In this document: positions 1 through 8,610 of the stretch, in pieces | How the letters are laid out: each line of letters begins with the position of its first letter | Numbering within the stretch: position 1 is the first letter of the stretch | NCBI GenBank assembly: GCA_963722815.1 | Contig: CAVROM010000011.1 | Span: 248,001 to 312,000, forward strand | Length of the DNA: 64,000 nt | Source: DASQFQ01 sp963722815 | GTDB taxonomy: Bacteria > Actinomycetota > Thermoleophilia > Solirubrobacterales > Solirubrobacteraceae | Reading direction: 5' to 3' | Program-made: the position numbers and the translations under genes | The notes under the pieces: generated by a model | Told to the model about the DNA's origin: nothing | Seen by the model: only the letters and a program-made list of their open reading frames with translations | Database searches by the model: none

Positions 1-286
1 CCGCCGTGCGGACGCCGTTGTCCATCGTCTCGACCGGGTCCGTCGTCAGGCCGCGCTCCGCGAGCCCGGCGAGCTGCGCGTCGAGGTCGTCGACCATCAC
101 GGTGAGCAGCCCGCGGCCCGCGCGCTCGGCGTCCTGGACGACGTAGACCCAGGCGTGCTCCTGGAGCTGCCAGGCGCTCTCGGTGTCGTGCGGGCGCATG
201 AACGGCGGCTCGCCGAAGAGCCGCTCGTACCACGGCTCCGCGGCGGCGTGATCGGTGACCGCGAGGCCGGTGAACACCTCAGACAT
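1..286 (-). CDS. VOC (glyoxalase/bleomycin-resistance) family protein, 3' end cut by window edge
   Basis: About 95 residues are visible, starting MSEVFTGLAVTDHAAAEPWY and reading through a typical vicinal-oxygen-chelate half domain (WYERLFGEPPF, then a WQLQEHAWVYVV strand and an LLTVMVDDLDAQLAGL segment). These folds bind a metal or small ligand; the substrate cannot be told. The ATG at 286 overlaps the stop of the upstream GH16-like gene by 8 nt (ATGTCTGA), so the two are probably translationally coupled. The C-terminal part lies left of the window. Confidence 0.8.
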   Translation of the reverse strand, partial: MSEVFTGLAVTDHAAAEPWYERLFGEPPFMRPHDTESAWQLQEHAWVYVVQDAERAGRGLLTVMVDDLDAQLAGLAERGLTTDPVETMDNGVRTA

Positions 287-1016
287 GGCGGGACCCCCTG
301 ACGTAGTCGACGGAGAAGACGTGCGGGTAGTCGACGGCTTCCCCGCCCGGGAACTCGTAGACCCCGAGCATCAGCTGCATCGGGTAGGCGGGCGACTGCT
401 CGACGGTCTTGACGTGCTCGCCGTCGACCGAGAACGCCACGTGCTCGGGCGTCCAGTCGGCGGCGTAGACGTGCGGCTCGCGCACGTCGATGGCGAGCTC
501 CTCCTGCGCCCACTCCTCGCGGAGCGCCGGGTCGCCGAAGCGGTGGATGCCCATGCCGACGCGCGCGCGGTCCGGGCCGAGGACGTCGCGGCCGAAGATC
601 TCGACGATCCAGATCTCGCCTGAGCGCTCGGGCTCGTCCTCGAGGCCGATCATCCACAGCGCGACCATCGCGCCCGGGTGGTCGATCGCGCGCAGACGCG
701 TCTCGATGCGGCCGTGGTGCGGGAGGTACAGGCGCGTCTCCGGCTGCGCCTCGCGGACGACCGCGTCGGCGTGGAAGGCGCTCTGCTGGCCGACGTGGCC
801 GCCGAACACGCCGGTCTGCAGCGAGGAGACCCGCAGCTCGCCGTCCCACTCCGGGCACCACGGCGGCTGGTCCTCCTCGATCAGCAGGCGCAGCCCGCCG
901 TCGACCTCGTAGCGGGCGGCCGCCCGCTCGCGGCTGCTCCACTGCGGCAGGTAGTACGGCAGCCACGTGCGCTCGTCCAGCTCCGGCCCCTCGAAGCGAT
1001 CCTCGAACTCCCACAC
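279..1016 (-). CDS. GH16-like (concanavalin-fold) protein with altered catalytic motif
   Basis: Read from GTG at 1016 (VWEFEDRFEGPELDERTW), 245 residues. The N-terminal FEDRFEGPELDERTW and the C-terminal ADWTPEHVAFSVDGEHVKTV are hallmarks of family 16 glycoside hydrolases. The catalytic signature of the family is ExDxxE; here it reads EIWIVE (about residues 134-139), so both glutamates are present but the middle Asp is Trp. It may be a variant enzyme or a carbohydrate-binding relative. No signal peptide is seen. It overlaps the downstream VOC gene. The same frame stays open upstream through 1043 codons into the MFS-HAD gene, which I regard as a high-GC accident. Confidence 0.7.
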   Translation of the reverse strand: MWEFEDRFEGPELDERTWLPYYLPQWSSRERAAARYEVDGGLRLLIEEDQPPWCPEWDGELRVSSLQTGVFGGHVGQQSAFHADAVVREAQPETRLYLPHHGRIETRLRAIDHPGAMVALWMIGLEDEPERSGEIWIVEIFGRDVLGPDRARVGMGIHRFGDPALREEWAQEELAIDVREPHVYAADWTPEHVAFSVDGEHVKTVEQSPAYPMQLMLGVYEFPGGEAVDYPHVFSVDYVRGSRHV

Positions 1017-1043
1017 CGCGCGAATGATGCCGATACCTGTCTC

Positions 1044-1679
1044 GTGAAGCGCTACCCCACGACGCCCCTGCCGATCAAGCTGGCCGCCGCCGCCGTGCTC
1101 GTCCTCGTGGTCGGCTGGTGGACGCTCGACCACGTGAACCGCGCCGGCAACGAGCGGCGACTCTCGGCGATCGCGTCGGAGATCGCCGGCCGTTCGGTGA
1201 AGGTCCACTGCCCCGGCCCGATCGGGCGGGTGTTCGCGAAGGACTCGGTCGTCGAGGGGTTCGTGCGCTTCGACGCCGACGGCCGCCCCGCCGACGACAC
1301 GAAGCTGCAGGCCGGCAGCTGCGACGAGCTCGACGCGCTCGCCGAGGGCCGCCGCGGCAAGGAGCTCGAGTGCACCGCGCGCGCGGGGATCCTGTGCGGG
1401 CGGCATGGCCGCGCGCTGGCGACGGCGGTCGACGTCGTCACCCACGAGTCGTTCCACCTCCAGGGGATCCTGGACGAGGCCAGGACCGAGTGCAGCGCGC
1501 TGCAGACGATGGCCCGCACGGCCCAGCGGCTCGGCGCCACGCCCGACGAGGGCGCGGCGCTCGCCCGCGGCCAGTTCGCGGAGACCTATCCGCTGCTGCC
1601 CGACGGCTACCGCTCCGCGCAGTGCGCCGACGGCAAGGCGTTCGACCTGCGGCCGGACGACCCGCGCTTCCCTAGCTGA
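1044..1679 (+). CDS. Membrane-anchored protein with an HExxH motif (putative zinc protease-like)
   Basis: 211 residues from GTG at 1044 (VKRYPTTPLPIK). One transmembrane helix at about residues 12-28 is followed by an exported domain with several cysteines. Residues 134-138 read HESFH, an HExxH zinc-site pattern, followed by EARTEC 10 residues later, which could supply a third ligand. I recognise no named family; the motif alone is weak proof of protease activity. It is divergent from the GH16-like gene (27-bp gap) and its stop at 1677-1679 overlaps the convergent end of the MFS-HAD gene. Confidence 0.65.
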   Translation: MKRYPTTPLPIKLAAAAVLVLVVGWWTLDHVNRAGNERRLSAIASEIAGRSVKVHCPGPIGRVFAKDSVVEGFVRFDADGRPADDTKLQAGSCDELDALAEGRRGKELECTARAGILCGRHGRALATAVDVVTHESFHLQGILDEARTECSALQTMARTAQRLGATPDEGAALARGQFAETYPLLPDGYRSAQCADGKAFDLRPDDPRFPS

Positions 1680-3410
1680 GTTTGAGCGCCGCGAGGTGAT
1701 CGGGCAGCCCGCCGCCACGCGCTGGGCGGCGGTCAGCGCGTCCGGCTCGTGCGTGGTGGTGACCGCCCACACGGTCATGCCCGCCGCGCGCCCGGACTCG
1801 ATGCCGGCGGGCGCGTCCTCGAAGACGACGCAGGCGGCCGGGTCGACGCCCAGCCGCTCGGCGGCCAGCAGGTACGGGTCGGGAGCGGGCTTGCCGTTCT
1901 CCACCTGGTCCGAGGTGACGAGCACCGCGGGCTCCGGCAGGCCGGCGGCCGCCAGCCGGGCGCGCGCCAGCGGCGCCGTGCACGAGGTGGCGATCGCCAC
2001 CTGCGGCAGCGCGAGCACGTCGGCCGCGCCGGGCATCGCCACGACGCCCTCGGTATCGGTCGTCTCGGCGTGGGTGAGGAAGTCGGCGTCGGCGTCGAGG
2101 TGGTGGGGCGGCACGTGCTCGGCCAGGACGGCGCGCGCGGGGCGGCCGTGGTTGCCGGCCTGGATCGCGGCGCCGTCGAGCCCGTGGCGATCGCCCCACT
2201 TGGCCCAGCTGCGCACGGTCGGGGCGCTGGAGTCGATCAGCACGCCGTCGAGGTCGGAGATGACCGCCGCGAAGGTCCCGGGCGCCTCCGGCTCCCCCGC
2301 GGCGCGGCGCGCGAGCGCGAACACCACGGCCGCGGCGAGGATCAGCGTCGTCAGCGCCCACGGGAGCGAGACCGCGTCGGCGAGTACGCCGATGATCGGC
2401 GGCCCGATCAGGAAGCCGAACGAGCCCATCGAGGCGACCGCCGCGATCGCGGGGCCGGCGGCGGTGCCGGGCTGGCGGCCGGCGGCGCTGAACATCAGCG
2501 GTACGCCGTTGGCGACGCCGAGGCCGACCGCGAACAGCCCGATCAGCGCGGCGATCGGCATGCCGATCAGCAGCGCCGCGCCGAGCGAGACGCCGGTCAG
2601 CAGCGCGCCCGCCTGCAGCGTGCGCACCGGGCCGAGCCGCCCGGTGACCCAGTCGCCGACGAGCCGCCCGGTCGTCATCCCGGCCGAGAAGACGGAGAAG
2701 GTCACGGCGGCGAGCGCGGCGCTCGCGCCGAGGTCGCCGCGCAGGTAGATCCCGCCCCAGTCGCCCATCGCGCCCTCGGTGACCATCGTGAGCAGGCAGA
2801 GGATCGCCAGCAGCAGGACGCCGCGCGACGGGAGCGTGAAGCGCTGGGCGTCCTCGCCCTCGGCCGCGGAGCCCTGGCCGAGGCGGGTGTTGAAGTAGAG
2901 GACGAGCGCGAGCAGGAGGCCCGACGCGATCGCCACCGTGACGCGCGGGTGCACGCCGAGCGCGACGAGGCCGGCCGCGAGGCCCGCCCCCGCCACGCCG
3001 CCGAACGACCAGCCGGCGTGGAGGGACGACATGATCGGGCGCCCGAGGTCCTGCTCGACCTTGACGCCGTGGGCGTTCATCGACATGTCCATCGTCGCGT
3101 TGGCCGCACCCAGGACCAGCAGGCACGGGGCCAGCACCAGCGGGTCCGGCGCGAGCACGACGAGGTTGACGGCGAGCGCGTCGGCGATGCCGCCGGCCAG
3201 CGTCATCCGATGCGACCCGTGCTTGACGATCAGCTGGCCGGCGATCGGCGAGGCCACGATGACCGCGATCGACATCGCCACGAGCACGATGCCGAGCGTG
3301 CTCTTGGAGAGGTCGAAGCGCTCCTGCGTCCACGGGATCTGCGAGACCCAGACGCCGATCACGGCCCCGTTGACGAAGAACATCCCGGTGGTCGCCCAGC
3401 GGCGGCTCAT
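1672..3410 (-). CDS. MFS transporter fused to a HAD-family sugar-phosphatase domain (C-terminal frameshift)
   Basis: The first ~370 residues form a 12-helix major facilitator protein resembling E. coli YbjJ. After a short linker (RRAAGEPEAPGTF) a HAD phosphatase domain begins: motif I DLDGVLIDS, motif II ATS, motif III Lys in GKPAPDPYLL, motif IV EDAPAGIESG. Transport and dephosphorylation of one substrate seem to be combined. Near 1708-1711 the frame is lost; another frame gives LPDHLAALKLS and a stop at 1672, the expected HAD ending, so one base is probably missing in a G run. The ATG at 3410 overlaps the DeoR stop (ATGA), so the two form an operon. Confidence 0.82.
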
Positions 3411-4186
3411 GCGCGGGTCACCGTGACGCCGGCGGCGCGGTAGGGCTCGAGCAGCTCGTCGTCGGCGGCGGCCTCGACCACCACGTGGGTGAGCTCGGCG
3501 GCCGGGGCGACGAGGTAGGCGCTGCCGGCGCGCAGCTTGTCGGCGGTGGCGAGCGCGATCACGTCGGCCGACGCCTCGACCATCGCGCGCTTGACGTGCG
3601 CCTCCTCGAGGTCGTCGGTCGAGAGCCCGGCCTCGGGATGCAGCGCGCAGACGCCGAGCACGCAGGCGTCGGCGCGGACGGTGCGGAGGAAGTCGACGGC
3701 GGCGGCGCCCACGGTCACCTGCGCGTGCTTGTCGAGCCGCCCGCCGATCATCACGACCTCGGCCGAGGGGTGCTCGGCGAGCACGGCGGCGATCGGCGGC
3801 GAGTTGGTGAGCACGGTGACCTCCTGGCCGGCGGGGAGGCGGCGGGCGAGCTCGAGGTTGGTGGTCGAGCCGTCGAGGATCACCACGCGCGCGTGCGCGA
3901 GGAGGGCGACCGCGGCCTGGGCGAGCGCGGGCTTGGCGTCGGCCGACATCGCGCGCCGGCTGCTGAACGAGCCCTGCTGCGGCGCGGGCTGGAGCGCCCC
4001 GCCGTGGACGCGCTGGACGAGCCCCTGGGCGGCGAGCTCGCGCAGGTCGCGCCGGACGGTGTCCTCGGACACGTGCAGGTCGTCCACGAGGCGGGCGGCG
4101 ACGACCTTGCCGTCGCGCTCCAGCGTGTCGAGGATCGCCTGGCGGCGCTCGGCGGAGAGGAGCGGCGTGGCTGCACGGTCATGCAC
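3407..4186 (-). CDS. DeoR-family transcriptional regulator
   Basis: 259 residues from GTG at 4186 (VHDRAATPLLSAERRQAIL). The N-terminal winged helix-turn-helix contains LHVSEDTVRRDLRELAAQG, the DeoR recognition helix; the C-terminal DeoRC sensor domain has VILDGSTTNLELARRLP and VMIGGRLDKH. Members sense phosphorylated sugars. Its stop overlaps the start of the MFS-HAD gene (ATGA), so it most likely controls that transporter-phosphatase. Five 10-bp repeats lie across its start region (separate entry), suggesting autoregulation. The start is chosen to leave about 11 residues before the conserved SAERR; an upstream in-frame extension reads as non-coding. Confidence 0.9.
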   Translation of the reverse strand: MHDRAATPLLSAERRQAILDTLERDGKVVAARLVDDLHVSEDTVRRDLRELAAQGLVQRVHGGALQPAPQQGSFSSRRAMSADAKPALAQAAVALLAHARVVILDGSTTNLELARRLPAGQEVTVLTNSPPIAAVLAEHPSAEVVMIGGRLDKHAQVTVGAAAVDFLRTVRADACVLGVCALHPEAGLSTDDLEEAHVKRAMVEASADVIALATADKLRAGSAYLVAPAAELTHVVVEAAADDELLEPYRAAGVTVTRA

Positions 4187-4218
4187 GGTTGTGCATGGTA
4201 CTGCGTGGATCTGCGCGG
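4172..4218. promoter_or_regulatory. Five phased 10-bp repeats at the DeoR gene start (candidate operator)
   Basis: On the plus strand TGCACGGTCA, TGCACGGTTG, TGCATGGTAC, TGCGTGGATC and TGCGCGGCGG begin at 4172, 4182, 4192, 4202 and 4212. The core TGCRYGG recurs at exactly 10 bp, one helical turn. The array spans the DeoR start codon and the short gap to the TSUP gene, a natural site for an autoregulatory operator. Binding by DeoR is inferred from position. Confidence 0.6.
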
Positions 4219-4221
4219 CGG

Positions 4222-4956
4222 TCAGTCGACGATCAGGATGACGGCGACGATCGTGCCCCCGACGATCACGATCCGGCGCAGCCACAGCTCGGGCAGCCGC
4301 CGGCCGTAGTGCGCGCCGAGCGCGCCGCCGACGATCGAGCTCCCGGCCAGGATCGCCGCCGCACCCCAGGCGATGTGCGCGAACACGACGAACAGCACCG
4401 CCGCGACCCCGTTGGCGAGCGAGGCGAGCACGTTCTTGACCGCGTTGAGCCGCTGCAGGTCGTCGGTGAACGCGAGCCGCAGCACCGCCAGCAGGATCAC
4501 GCCCTGCGCGGCGCCGAAGTAGCCGCCGTAGATGCCGGTGAGGAACGTGCCGCCGGTGGCGGGGAGCATGTGATCGCGCTCAGCGCCGTGCTTGGGCGTG
4601 GGCTTGAACGCCATCAGCGCGACGGCGAGCAGGATCAGCACCGGCACGACCGCGTCGAACACGCTGCTCGGCAGCGACAGCAGCAGGATCCCGCCGAGGA
4701 GCGCGCCGAGCGCCGTGCCGGTGGCGAGCGTCGCCACGCGCCGCCCCTGGCCGCGCAGCTCGCGCCGGTAGCCCCAGGCGCCGCTGATCCCGCCGAACAC
4801 GAGCCCGACGGTGTTCGAGACGTTGGCGGTCACCGGCGGGTAGCCGACGGCGAGCAGCGTGGGGAACGTGATCAGCGAGCCGGAGCCGACGACCGCGTTG
4901 ACCGCCCCCGCGGCGACGCCCGCCCCCGCCACCGCGAGCATCTCGGGGAGCGACAC
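4222..4956 (-). CDS. TSUP (TauE/SafE) family anion permease
   Basis: 244 residues, start MSLPEMLAVAGAGVAAGAVN. The repeated hydrophobic halves with GAVNAVVGSGSLITFPTLL near the start and GTFLTGIYGGYFGAAQGV in the second half are the paired signatures of the TSUP family, which moves sulfite, sulfonates or related anions across the membrane. Length fits the family (about 250). It lies 19 bp downstream of the FtsX-type permease and upstream of DeoR on the same strand; no substrate gene is adjacent. Confidence 0.9.
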   Translation of the reverse strand: MSLPEMLAVAGAGVAAGAVNAVVGSGSLITFPTLLAVGYPPVTANVSNTVGLVFGGISGAWGYRRELRGQGRRVATLATGTALGALLGGILLLSLPSSVFDAVVPVLILLAVALMAFKPTPKHGAERDHMLPATGGTFLTGIYGGYFGAAQGVILLAVLRLAFTDDLQRLNAVKNVLASLANGVAAVLFVVFAHIAWGAAAILAGSSIVGGALGAHYGRRLPELWLRRIVIVGGTIVAVILIVD

Positions 4957-4975
4957 CCGCCTGACGGTAGAGGAC

Positions 4976-7225
4976 CTACTCGGCTCGCAGCGCGGGCGCC
5001 GGGCGGATCCGCACCGCGCCGCGCGCGGCCAGGGCGCTGAGCGCCGCCGCCAGCACGACCGCGCCGGCGATCGCGAGCGGGTACCACCACCAGGCTGGGA
5101 GCGCGCGCACGTCCGGCCCGTCGGCAGGGTCGGTGACGCCGATCACGAGCATGAAGATCCACGCGCCGAGCGGCAGCCCGAGCACCGCGGCCGGGACCGC
5201 GAGCGCCGCGCCGCCGGCGACCACCGTCGCCCGCACCTGGCGCGGCGTCGCGCCGACCGAGGCGAGCACGGCGTAGTCGCGCTCGCGCTCGCGGATCGCC
5301 AGCCCGAGCGTCGTCAGCAGGTTGAGCGCGGCGATCGCGATCAGCAGCGCGACCGTGCCGTAGACGACGGGGCGCATGTTGGCGGCCTCGCGCCGCAGCG
5401 ACTCGATCGGGCGCTCGACCGCGAGCCTCCCGCGCCCTTCGCGGCGCAGGACGGCCGCGGTCCGCACGGGATCGGCGCCGGGCGAGAGCCGGACGGCCCA
5501 GTAGGGCTCGTCGAGCTTGGCCGCCCCCGCGGGGAGCGTGGCCAGCGCGGTGACCGCGCCGCGACCGTCGTCGTCGGGCTCGACGTGCCGCCCGACGACG
5601 AGCGGCGAGATCGTCTTGCCGTCCACGCGCAGCGTCACGCGCTGACCGATGTGCGCGCCGAGGGCGTCAAGCGCGCCGCGGCCGAGCGTGATCTCGCCCG
5701 GCGCCCGCGCCGCGCGGCCGTCGCGGATGGCGTAGGGGAAGGCGCTGAGCGGCCCGTCGAGCACGCGGGCGTGGATCTCGGTGTCGTCGCGCGCCGTCAG
5801 GACGATCTCGCGCACGCGCGCGACCGCGCTCACCTCGGGGTGCCGCTCGAGCAGGCGGTCGACCTCGCCGGCCGGCAGCGCGGACGAGAGCCGGAGGTCG
5901 AACGGCTGCGCCCGCAGCGCGGGATCGCTCCCCAGCCGGTCCATCGTCGCCTCGAAGCCCATCGCCGTCGCGACCAGCGCCGCCGCGAGCGCGAGGCTCG
6001 CCACGGTCAGGACCGTGCGCCCGCGCTGCGCGAAGACGTCCTTGGCTCCGACGCCGACGACCACCGGCAGGTGCAGTCGGCGAGCGATGCCGGCGACCCG
6101 CGAGGCGCGCGCCGAGCTCGCCCCGCGCCCGATCGCCAGCGCGGCCTGCACGGGCATGCGGCCGGCACGCCAGGCGGGCAGCGCGGTCGCCGCGGCGACC
6201 ACGAGCAGCGCGATCAGCAGCGAGAGCGCGAGCAGGCCGGGACTGGGCGCGCCGGCGGAGGGCGCGCCGAGCGTGTCGGCGAAGTCCCCCGCCAGCTTGT
6301 CGCCGACCAGTGAGCCCGCCGCGAGGCCGAGGGGAGCAGCGAGCGCGGTCAGCAGCAGGTAGTGCGCGACGAGCACGCCGGTGACGCCCGCGGGCGTGAG
6401 CCCGATCGCGCGGAGGAGCCCGATCTGGCGGCGCTGCGCGATGACGCGCCCGCTGATCGCGGTGGCGAGCGTGAACGCGGCGGCCAGCAGCGCCAGCAGC
6501 GTCGTCGTCTGGAGGATCGTCAGGGTGCGCCGGCCGTCGTCGGTCAGCTCCGCGCGGTCGGTGCGCCAGTCGAAGGTGCGGACGCCGTCCCGCTCCTCGC
6601 GACGCGCGAACGCGCCGGCGCGGTTCGGGTCTTCGAGGCGGAGGCCGATCCCGAACTGCGGCTTCGACGCGAGCGCGAGCACGTCGGCGGGCTCGACCCA
6701 GCCTCCGTCGTTCGAGCCCGTGGTGGAGCCGATGCCGACCACCCGTAGCGTCCGTGCGGCCCGGCCGCTGCCGACGAGGATGGTCTCGCCGACGCCGACC
6801 CCATGGTCGCGGGCGTAGCCGCGCCAGAGCACGATCTCGCCGGGCACGCGGGTCCGCCGCCCGTCGAGGATCACCGGGCGCTCGATACGCGCGCTGGTGC
6901 GCGCGAGGCCGATCAGCCCGATCGCATCCTGCTGCCCGTGGACGCGCGCCGGCACCTCGGCCATCGGCTGCGGGCCGTCGGAGGCGGCCACGCCGGGGAG
7001 CGCGGCGAGGCGCGCGAGGGCGGGCTTGGAGTCCGCGACGGCGAGGACGTGCGCACCGTTGGTGGCCTTGAACAGGCGGTCGTAGGGGGCGTCGAGCGTG
7101 GCCCGGCCGTGCAGGGTGACGACGAGCGCGCCGACGGCGAAGGCAATGACGAGACCGGTCAGGACGGCGTTCAGCGGGCGGGCGCGGAGGTCGGCCCGGA
7201 TGATGCGGAGCGCGGCCGCGAGCAT
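4976..7225 (-). CDS. FtsX/MacB-type ABC transporter permease
   Basis: 749 residues. An N-terminal helix (LTGLVIAFAVGALVV) precedes a large extracytoplasmic domain, then a three-helix FtsX block (about residues 235-350, including RQIGLLRAIGLTPAGV), a second extracytoplasmic domain and a final FtsX block with RERDYAVLASVGATPRQV. This duplicated layout is typical of stand-alone lipid or peptide exporters rather than of FtsX itself. It starts 4 bp after the ATPase gene, so the PadR, ATPase and permease genes form one operon. Confidence 0.92.
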   Translation of the reverse strand: MLAAALRIIRADLRARPLNAVLTGLVIAFAVGALVVTLHGRATLDAPYDRLFKATNGAHVLAVADSKPALARLAALPGVAASDGPQPMAEVPARVHGQQDAIGLIGLARTSARIERPVILDGRRTRVPGEIVLWRGYARDHGVGVGETILVGSGRAARTLRVVGIGSTTGSNDGGWVEPADVLALASKPQFGIGLRLEDPNRAGAFARREERDGVRTFDWRTDRAELTDDGRRTLTILQTTTLLALLAAAFTLATAISGRVIAQRRQIGLLRAIGLTPAGVTGVLVAHYLLLTALAAPLGLAAGSLVGDKLAGDFADTLGAPSAGAPSPGLLALSLLIALLVVAAATALPAWRAGRMPVQAALAIGRGASSARASRVAGIARRLHLPVVVGVGAKDVFAQRGRTVLTVASLALAAALVATAMGFEATMDRLGSDPALRAQPFDLRLSSALPAGEVDRLLERHPEVSAVARVREIVLTARDDTEIHARVLDGPLSAFPYAIRDGRAARAPGEITLGRGALDALGAHIGQRVTLRVDGKTISPLVVGRHVEPDDDGRGAVTALATLPAGAAKLDEPYWAVRLSPGADPVRTAAVLRREGRGRLAVERPIESLRREAANMRPVVYGTVALLIAIAALNLLTTLGLAIRERERDYAVLASVGATPRQVRATVVAGGAALAVPAAVLGLPLGAWIFMLVIGVTDPADGPDVRALPAWWWYPLAIAGAVVLAAALSALAARGAVRIRPAPALRAE

Positions 7226-7229
7226 GGCC

Positions 7230-7965
7230 TCAGGCCTCCAGGCTCACCACGCGGCTGAGCACCTCATCGGCGCCGCGCGCGGTCGGCAGCGTCTCGCCGA
7301 CGATCCGCCCGTCGCGCATCGCCACGACGCGCTGGGCTGCGCTCGCCACGCGCATGTCGTGGGTGACGAGGACGATCGTCTGGCCGTCGCCGTGGCGCTC
7401 GCGCAACACCGCGACGACCTCGCGGGCGGCGGCGGTGTCGAGGTTGCCGGTGGGCTCGTCGGCGAGCAGGACGCTCGGGCGGTTGACCAGCGCGCGGGCG
7501 ATCGCGACGCGCTGCTGCTGGCCGCCGGAGAGGTCGCCCGGCACGCGGCGCGCGGTCTCCTCGAGGCCGAGGCGCTCGAGCAGCTCGCTCGGCGCGGCGG
7601 CGCGCCTCGCGGGCGGGGACGCCGGCCAGCAGCGCCGGCAGCTCGACGTTGTCGGCGACGGTGAGGTTGGCGATCAGGTTGAAGAACTGGAAGACGAAGC
7701 CGACCTCGCTGCGGCGCAGCCGGGCGCGGCGCGCCTCGCTGGCGCCGGCCAGGCGCTCGCCGTGGACGAGCACCTCGCCGCTGGTCGGCCGGTCGAGCCC
7801 GCCGAGGAGGTTGAGCAGCGTCGACTTGCCGCACCCGCTGGGGCCGGTGACGGCGACGAACTCGCCCTGCGCGACGGTGAGGTCGACGTCGGCGAGCGCG
7901 GTCACCGCGGCGGCGCCCTGTCCGTGCAGCTTGCCCAGGCCGGTCGTCTCCAGCACGGCGGTCAT
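7230..7965 (-). CDS. ABC transporter ATPase of the MacB/LolD type (frameshifted)
   Basis: The N-terminal half starts MTAVLETTGLGKLHGQG and carries Walker A GPSGCGKST and the Q-loop VFQFFNLIANLTV. The C-terminal half, in another frame, carries the signature LSGGQQQRVAIARAL, Walker B VLLADEPTGNLD and switch VTHDMRV. The break is at about 7584-7592 (coding strand GCCGAGCGAGCTGCTC), where one base appears extra or two are missing. Both halves look fully conserved, so a sequencing error is likelier than a dead gene. The start overlaps the PadR stop (ATGA); the partner permease follows 4 bp later. Confidence 0.85.
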
Positions 7966-8474
7966 GTCGTCTCCGTTCCGAGGACCGCCTCGCAGCGGTC
8001 GAGCCATTTCAGGTCGGCTTCCAGGTGCAGCGCGGCGCCCTCGACGACCAGCGAGGTCGTCGCGTCGGCGTCGCCGTCGGCGAGCACGTTCTCGAGGTCG
8101 CGCAGGGCGCCGAGGTAGAGCGCCCGCTGGCGCGCGATCAGCTCGGCGGGGTCGGCGAGCCCGATCTCGCGGGCGAACACGAGCTTCATGAAGAAGTCGT
8201 CGCGCAGGCGCGTGGGGCCGCTGGCGGTCCCCACCCACTCTTCGAGCGCGCGCCGCCCGGCGTCGGTCAGCCGGTAGACGCGGCGGTCGCGGCCGCCCTC
8301 GTGCGCCTCCTCGTCGACGACGAGCTCGTCGCGCTGGAGGCGCTGCAGGCTCGTGTAGACCTGACCGATGTTGAGCGGCGCGACGGCGCTGCCGAAGCGC
8401 TCCTCCAGCCCTCGCTTGATCTCATAGCCGTGCGCGGGCGCGGTGGCGAGAGAGGCGAGGACCGGGTAACGCAT
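7962..8474 (-). CDS. PadR-family transcriptional regulator
   Basis: 170 residues from ATG at 8474 (MRYPVLASLATAPAHGYEIK). The winged helix contains GHGYEIKRGLEERFG-like residues and INIGQVYTSLQRLQRDELV, then RRVYRLTDAGRRALEEW; a C-terminal Vir_C2-type helical dimerisation region follows. PadR proteins usually repress an adjacent transporter in response to a small molecule. It is the first gene of the PadR, ATPase, permease operon, and palindromes overlap its promoter and start codon. Confidence 0.93.
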   Translation of the reverse strand: MRYPVLASLATAPAHGYEIKRGLEERFGSAVAPLNIGQVYTSLQRLQRDELVVDEEAHEGGRDRRVYRLTDAGRRALEEWVGTASGPTRLRDDFFMKLVFAREIGLADPAELIARQRALYLGALRDLENVLADGDADATTSLVVEGAALHLEADLKWLDRCEAVLGTETT

Positions 8475-8500
8475 ACCGGGTATGTATACACAGTATGTAT
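8472..8500 (-). promoter_or_regulatory. PadR promoter/operator with repeats and palindromes
   Basis: Reading the minus strand toward the gene: ATACATAC (8500-8493), TGTGT, ATACATAC (8487-8480), then CATACC-C-GGTATG (8484-8472), a perfect palindrome that includes the ATG start. The 8-bp palindrome TGTATACA lies at 8490-8483. The AT-rich TATACAT could be the -10 box, which would give a nearly leaderless mRNA. The AT content is exceptional here. Autoregulation by PadR is inferred. Confidence 0.6.
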
Positions 8501-8537
8501 GGAGGCGTCAACCGCCGCCGTCGCCTCGAAGACACAA

Positions 8538-8561
8538 GCGGCCCGCACAGAGGCGGGCCGC
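8538..8561 (-). terminator. Hairpin terminator downstream of the RTX-like gene
   Basis: GCGGCCCGC (8538-8546) pairs perfectly with GCGGGCCGC (8553-8561) around a 6-nt loop. It lies about 50 bp after the RTX-like stop and just before the PadR promoter, separating the two minus-strand units. No long T tract follows, as is common in high-GC genomes. Confidence 0.55.
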
Positions 8562-8610
8562 GGAGAAAGCTAGGTCCGGGGGCCGGCGTCCGTGCCGATC
8601 CCCGGGGCTC

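Noticed and set aside
279..3410. A single 1043-codon minus-strand frame joining MFS, HAD and GH16-like sequence
   Set aside because: The middle part is antisense to a convincing plus-strand gene (1044-1679), has no domain sense, and the normal HAD ending exists one frame away with a stop at 1672.
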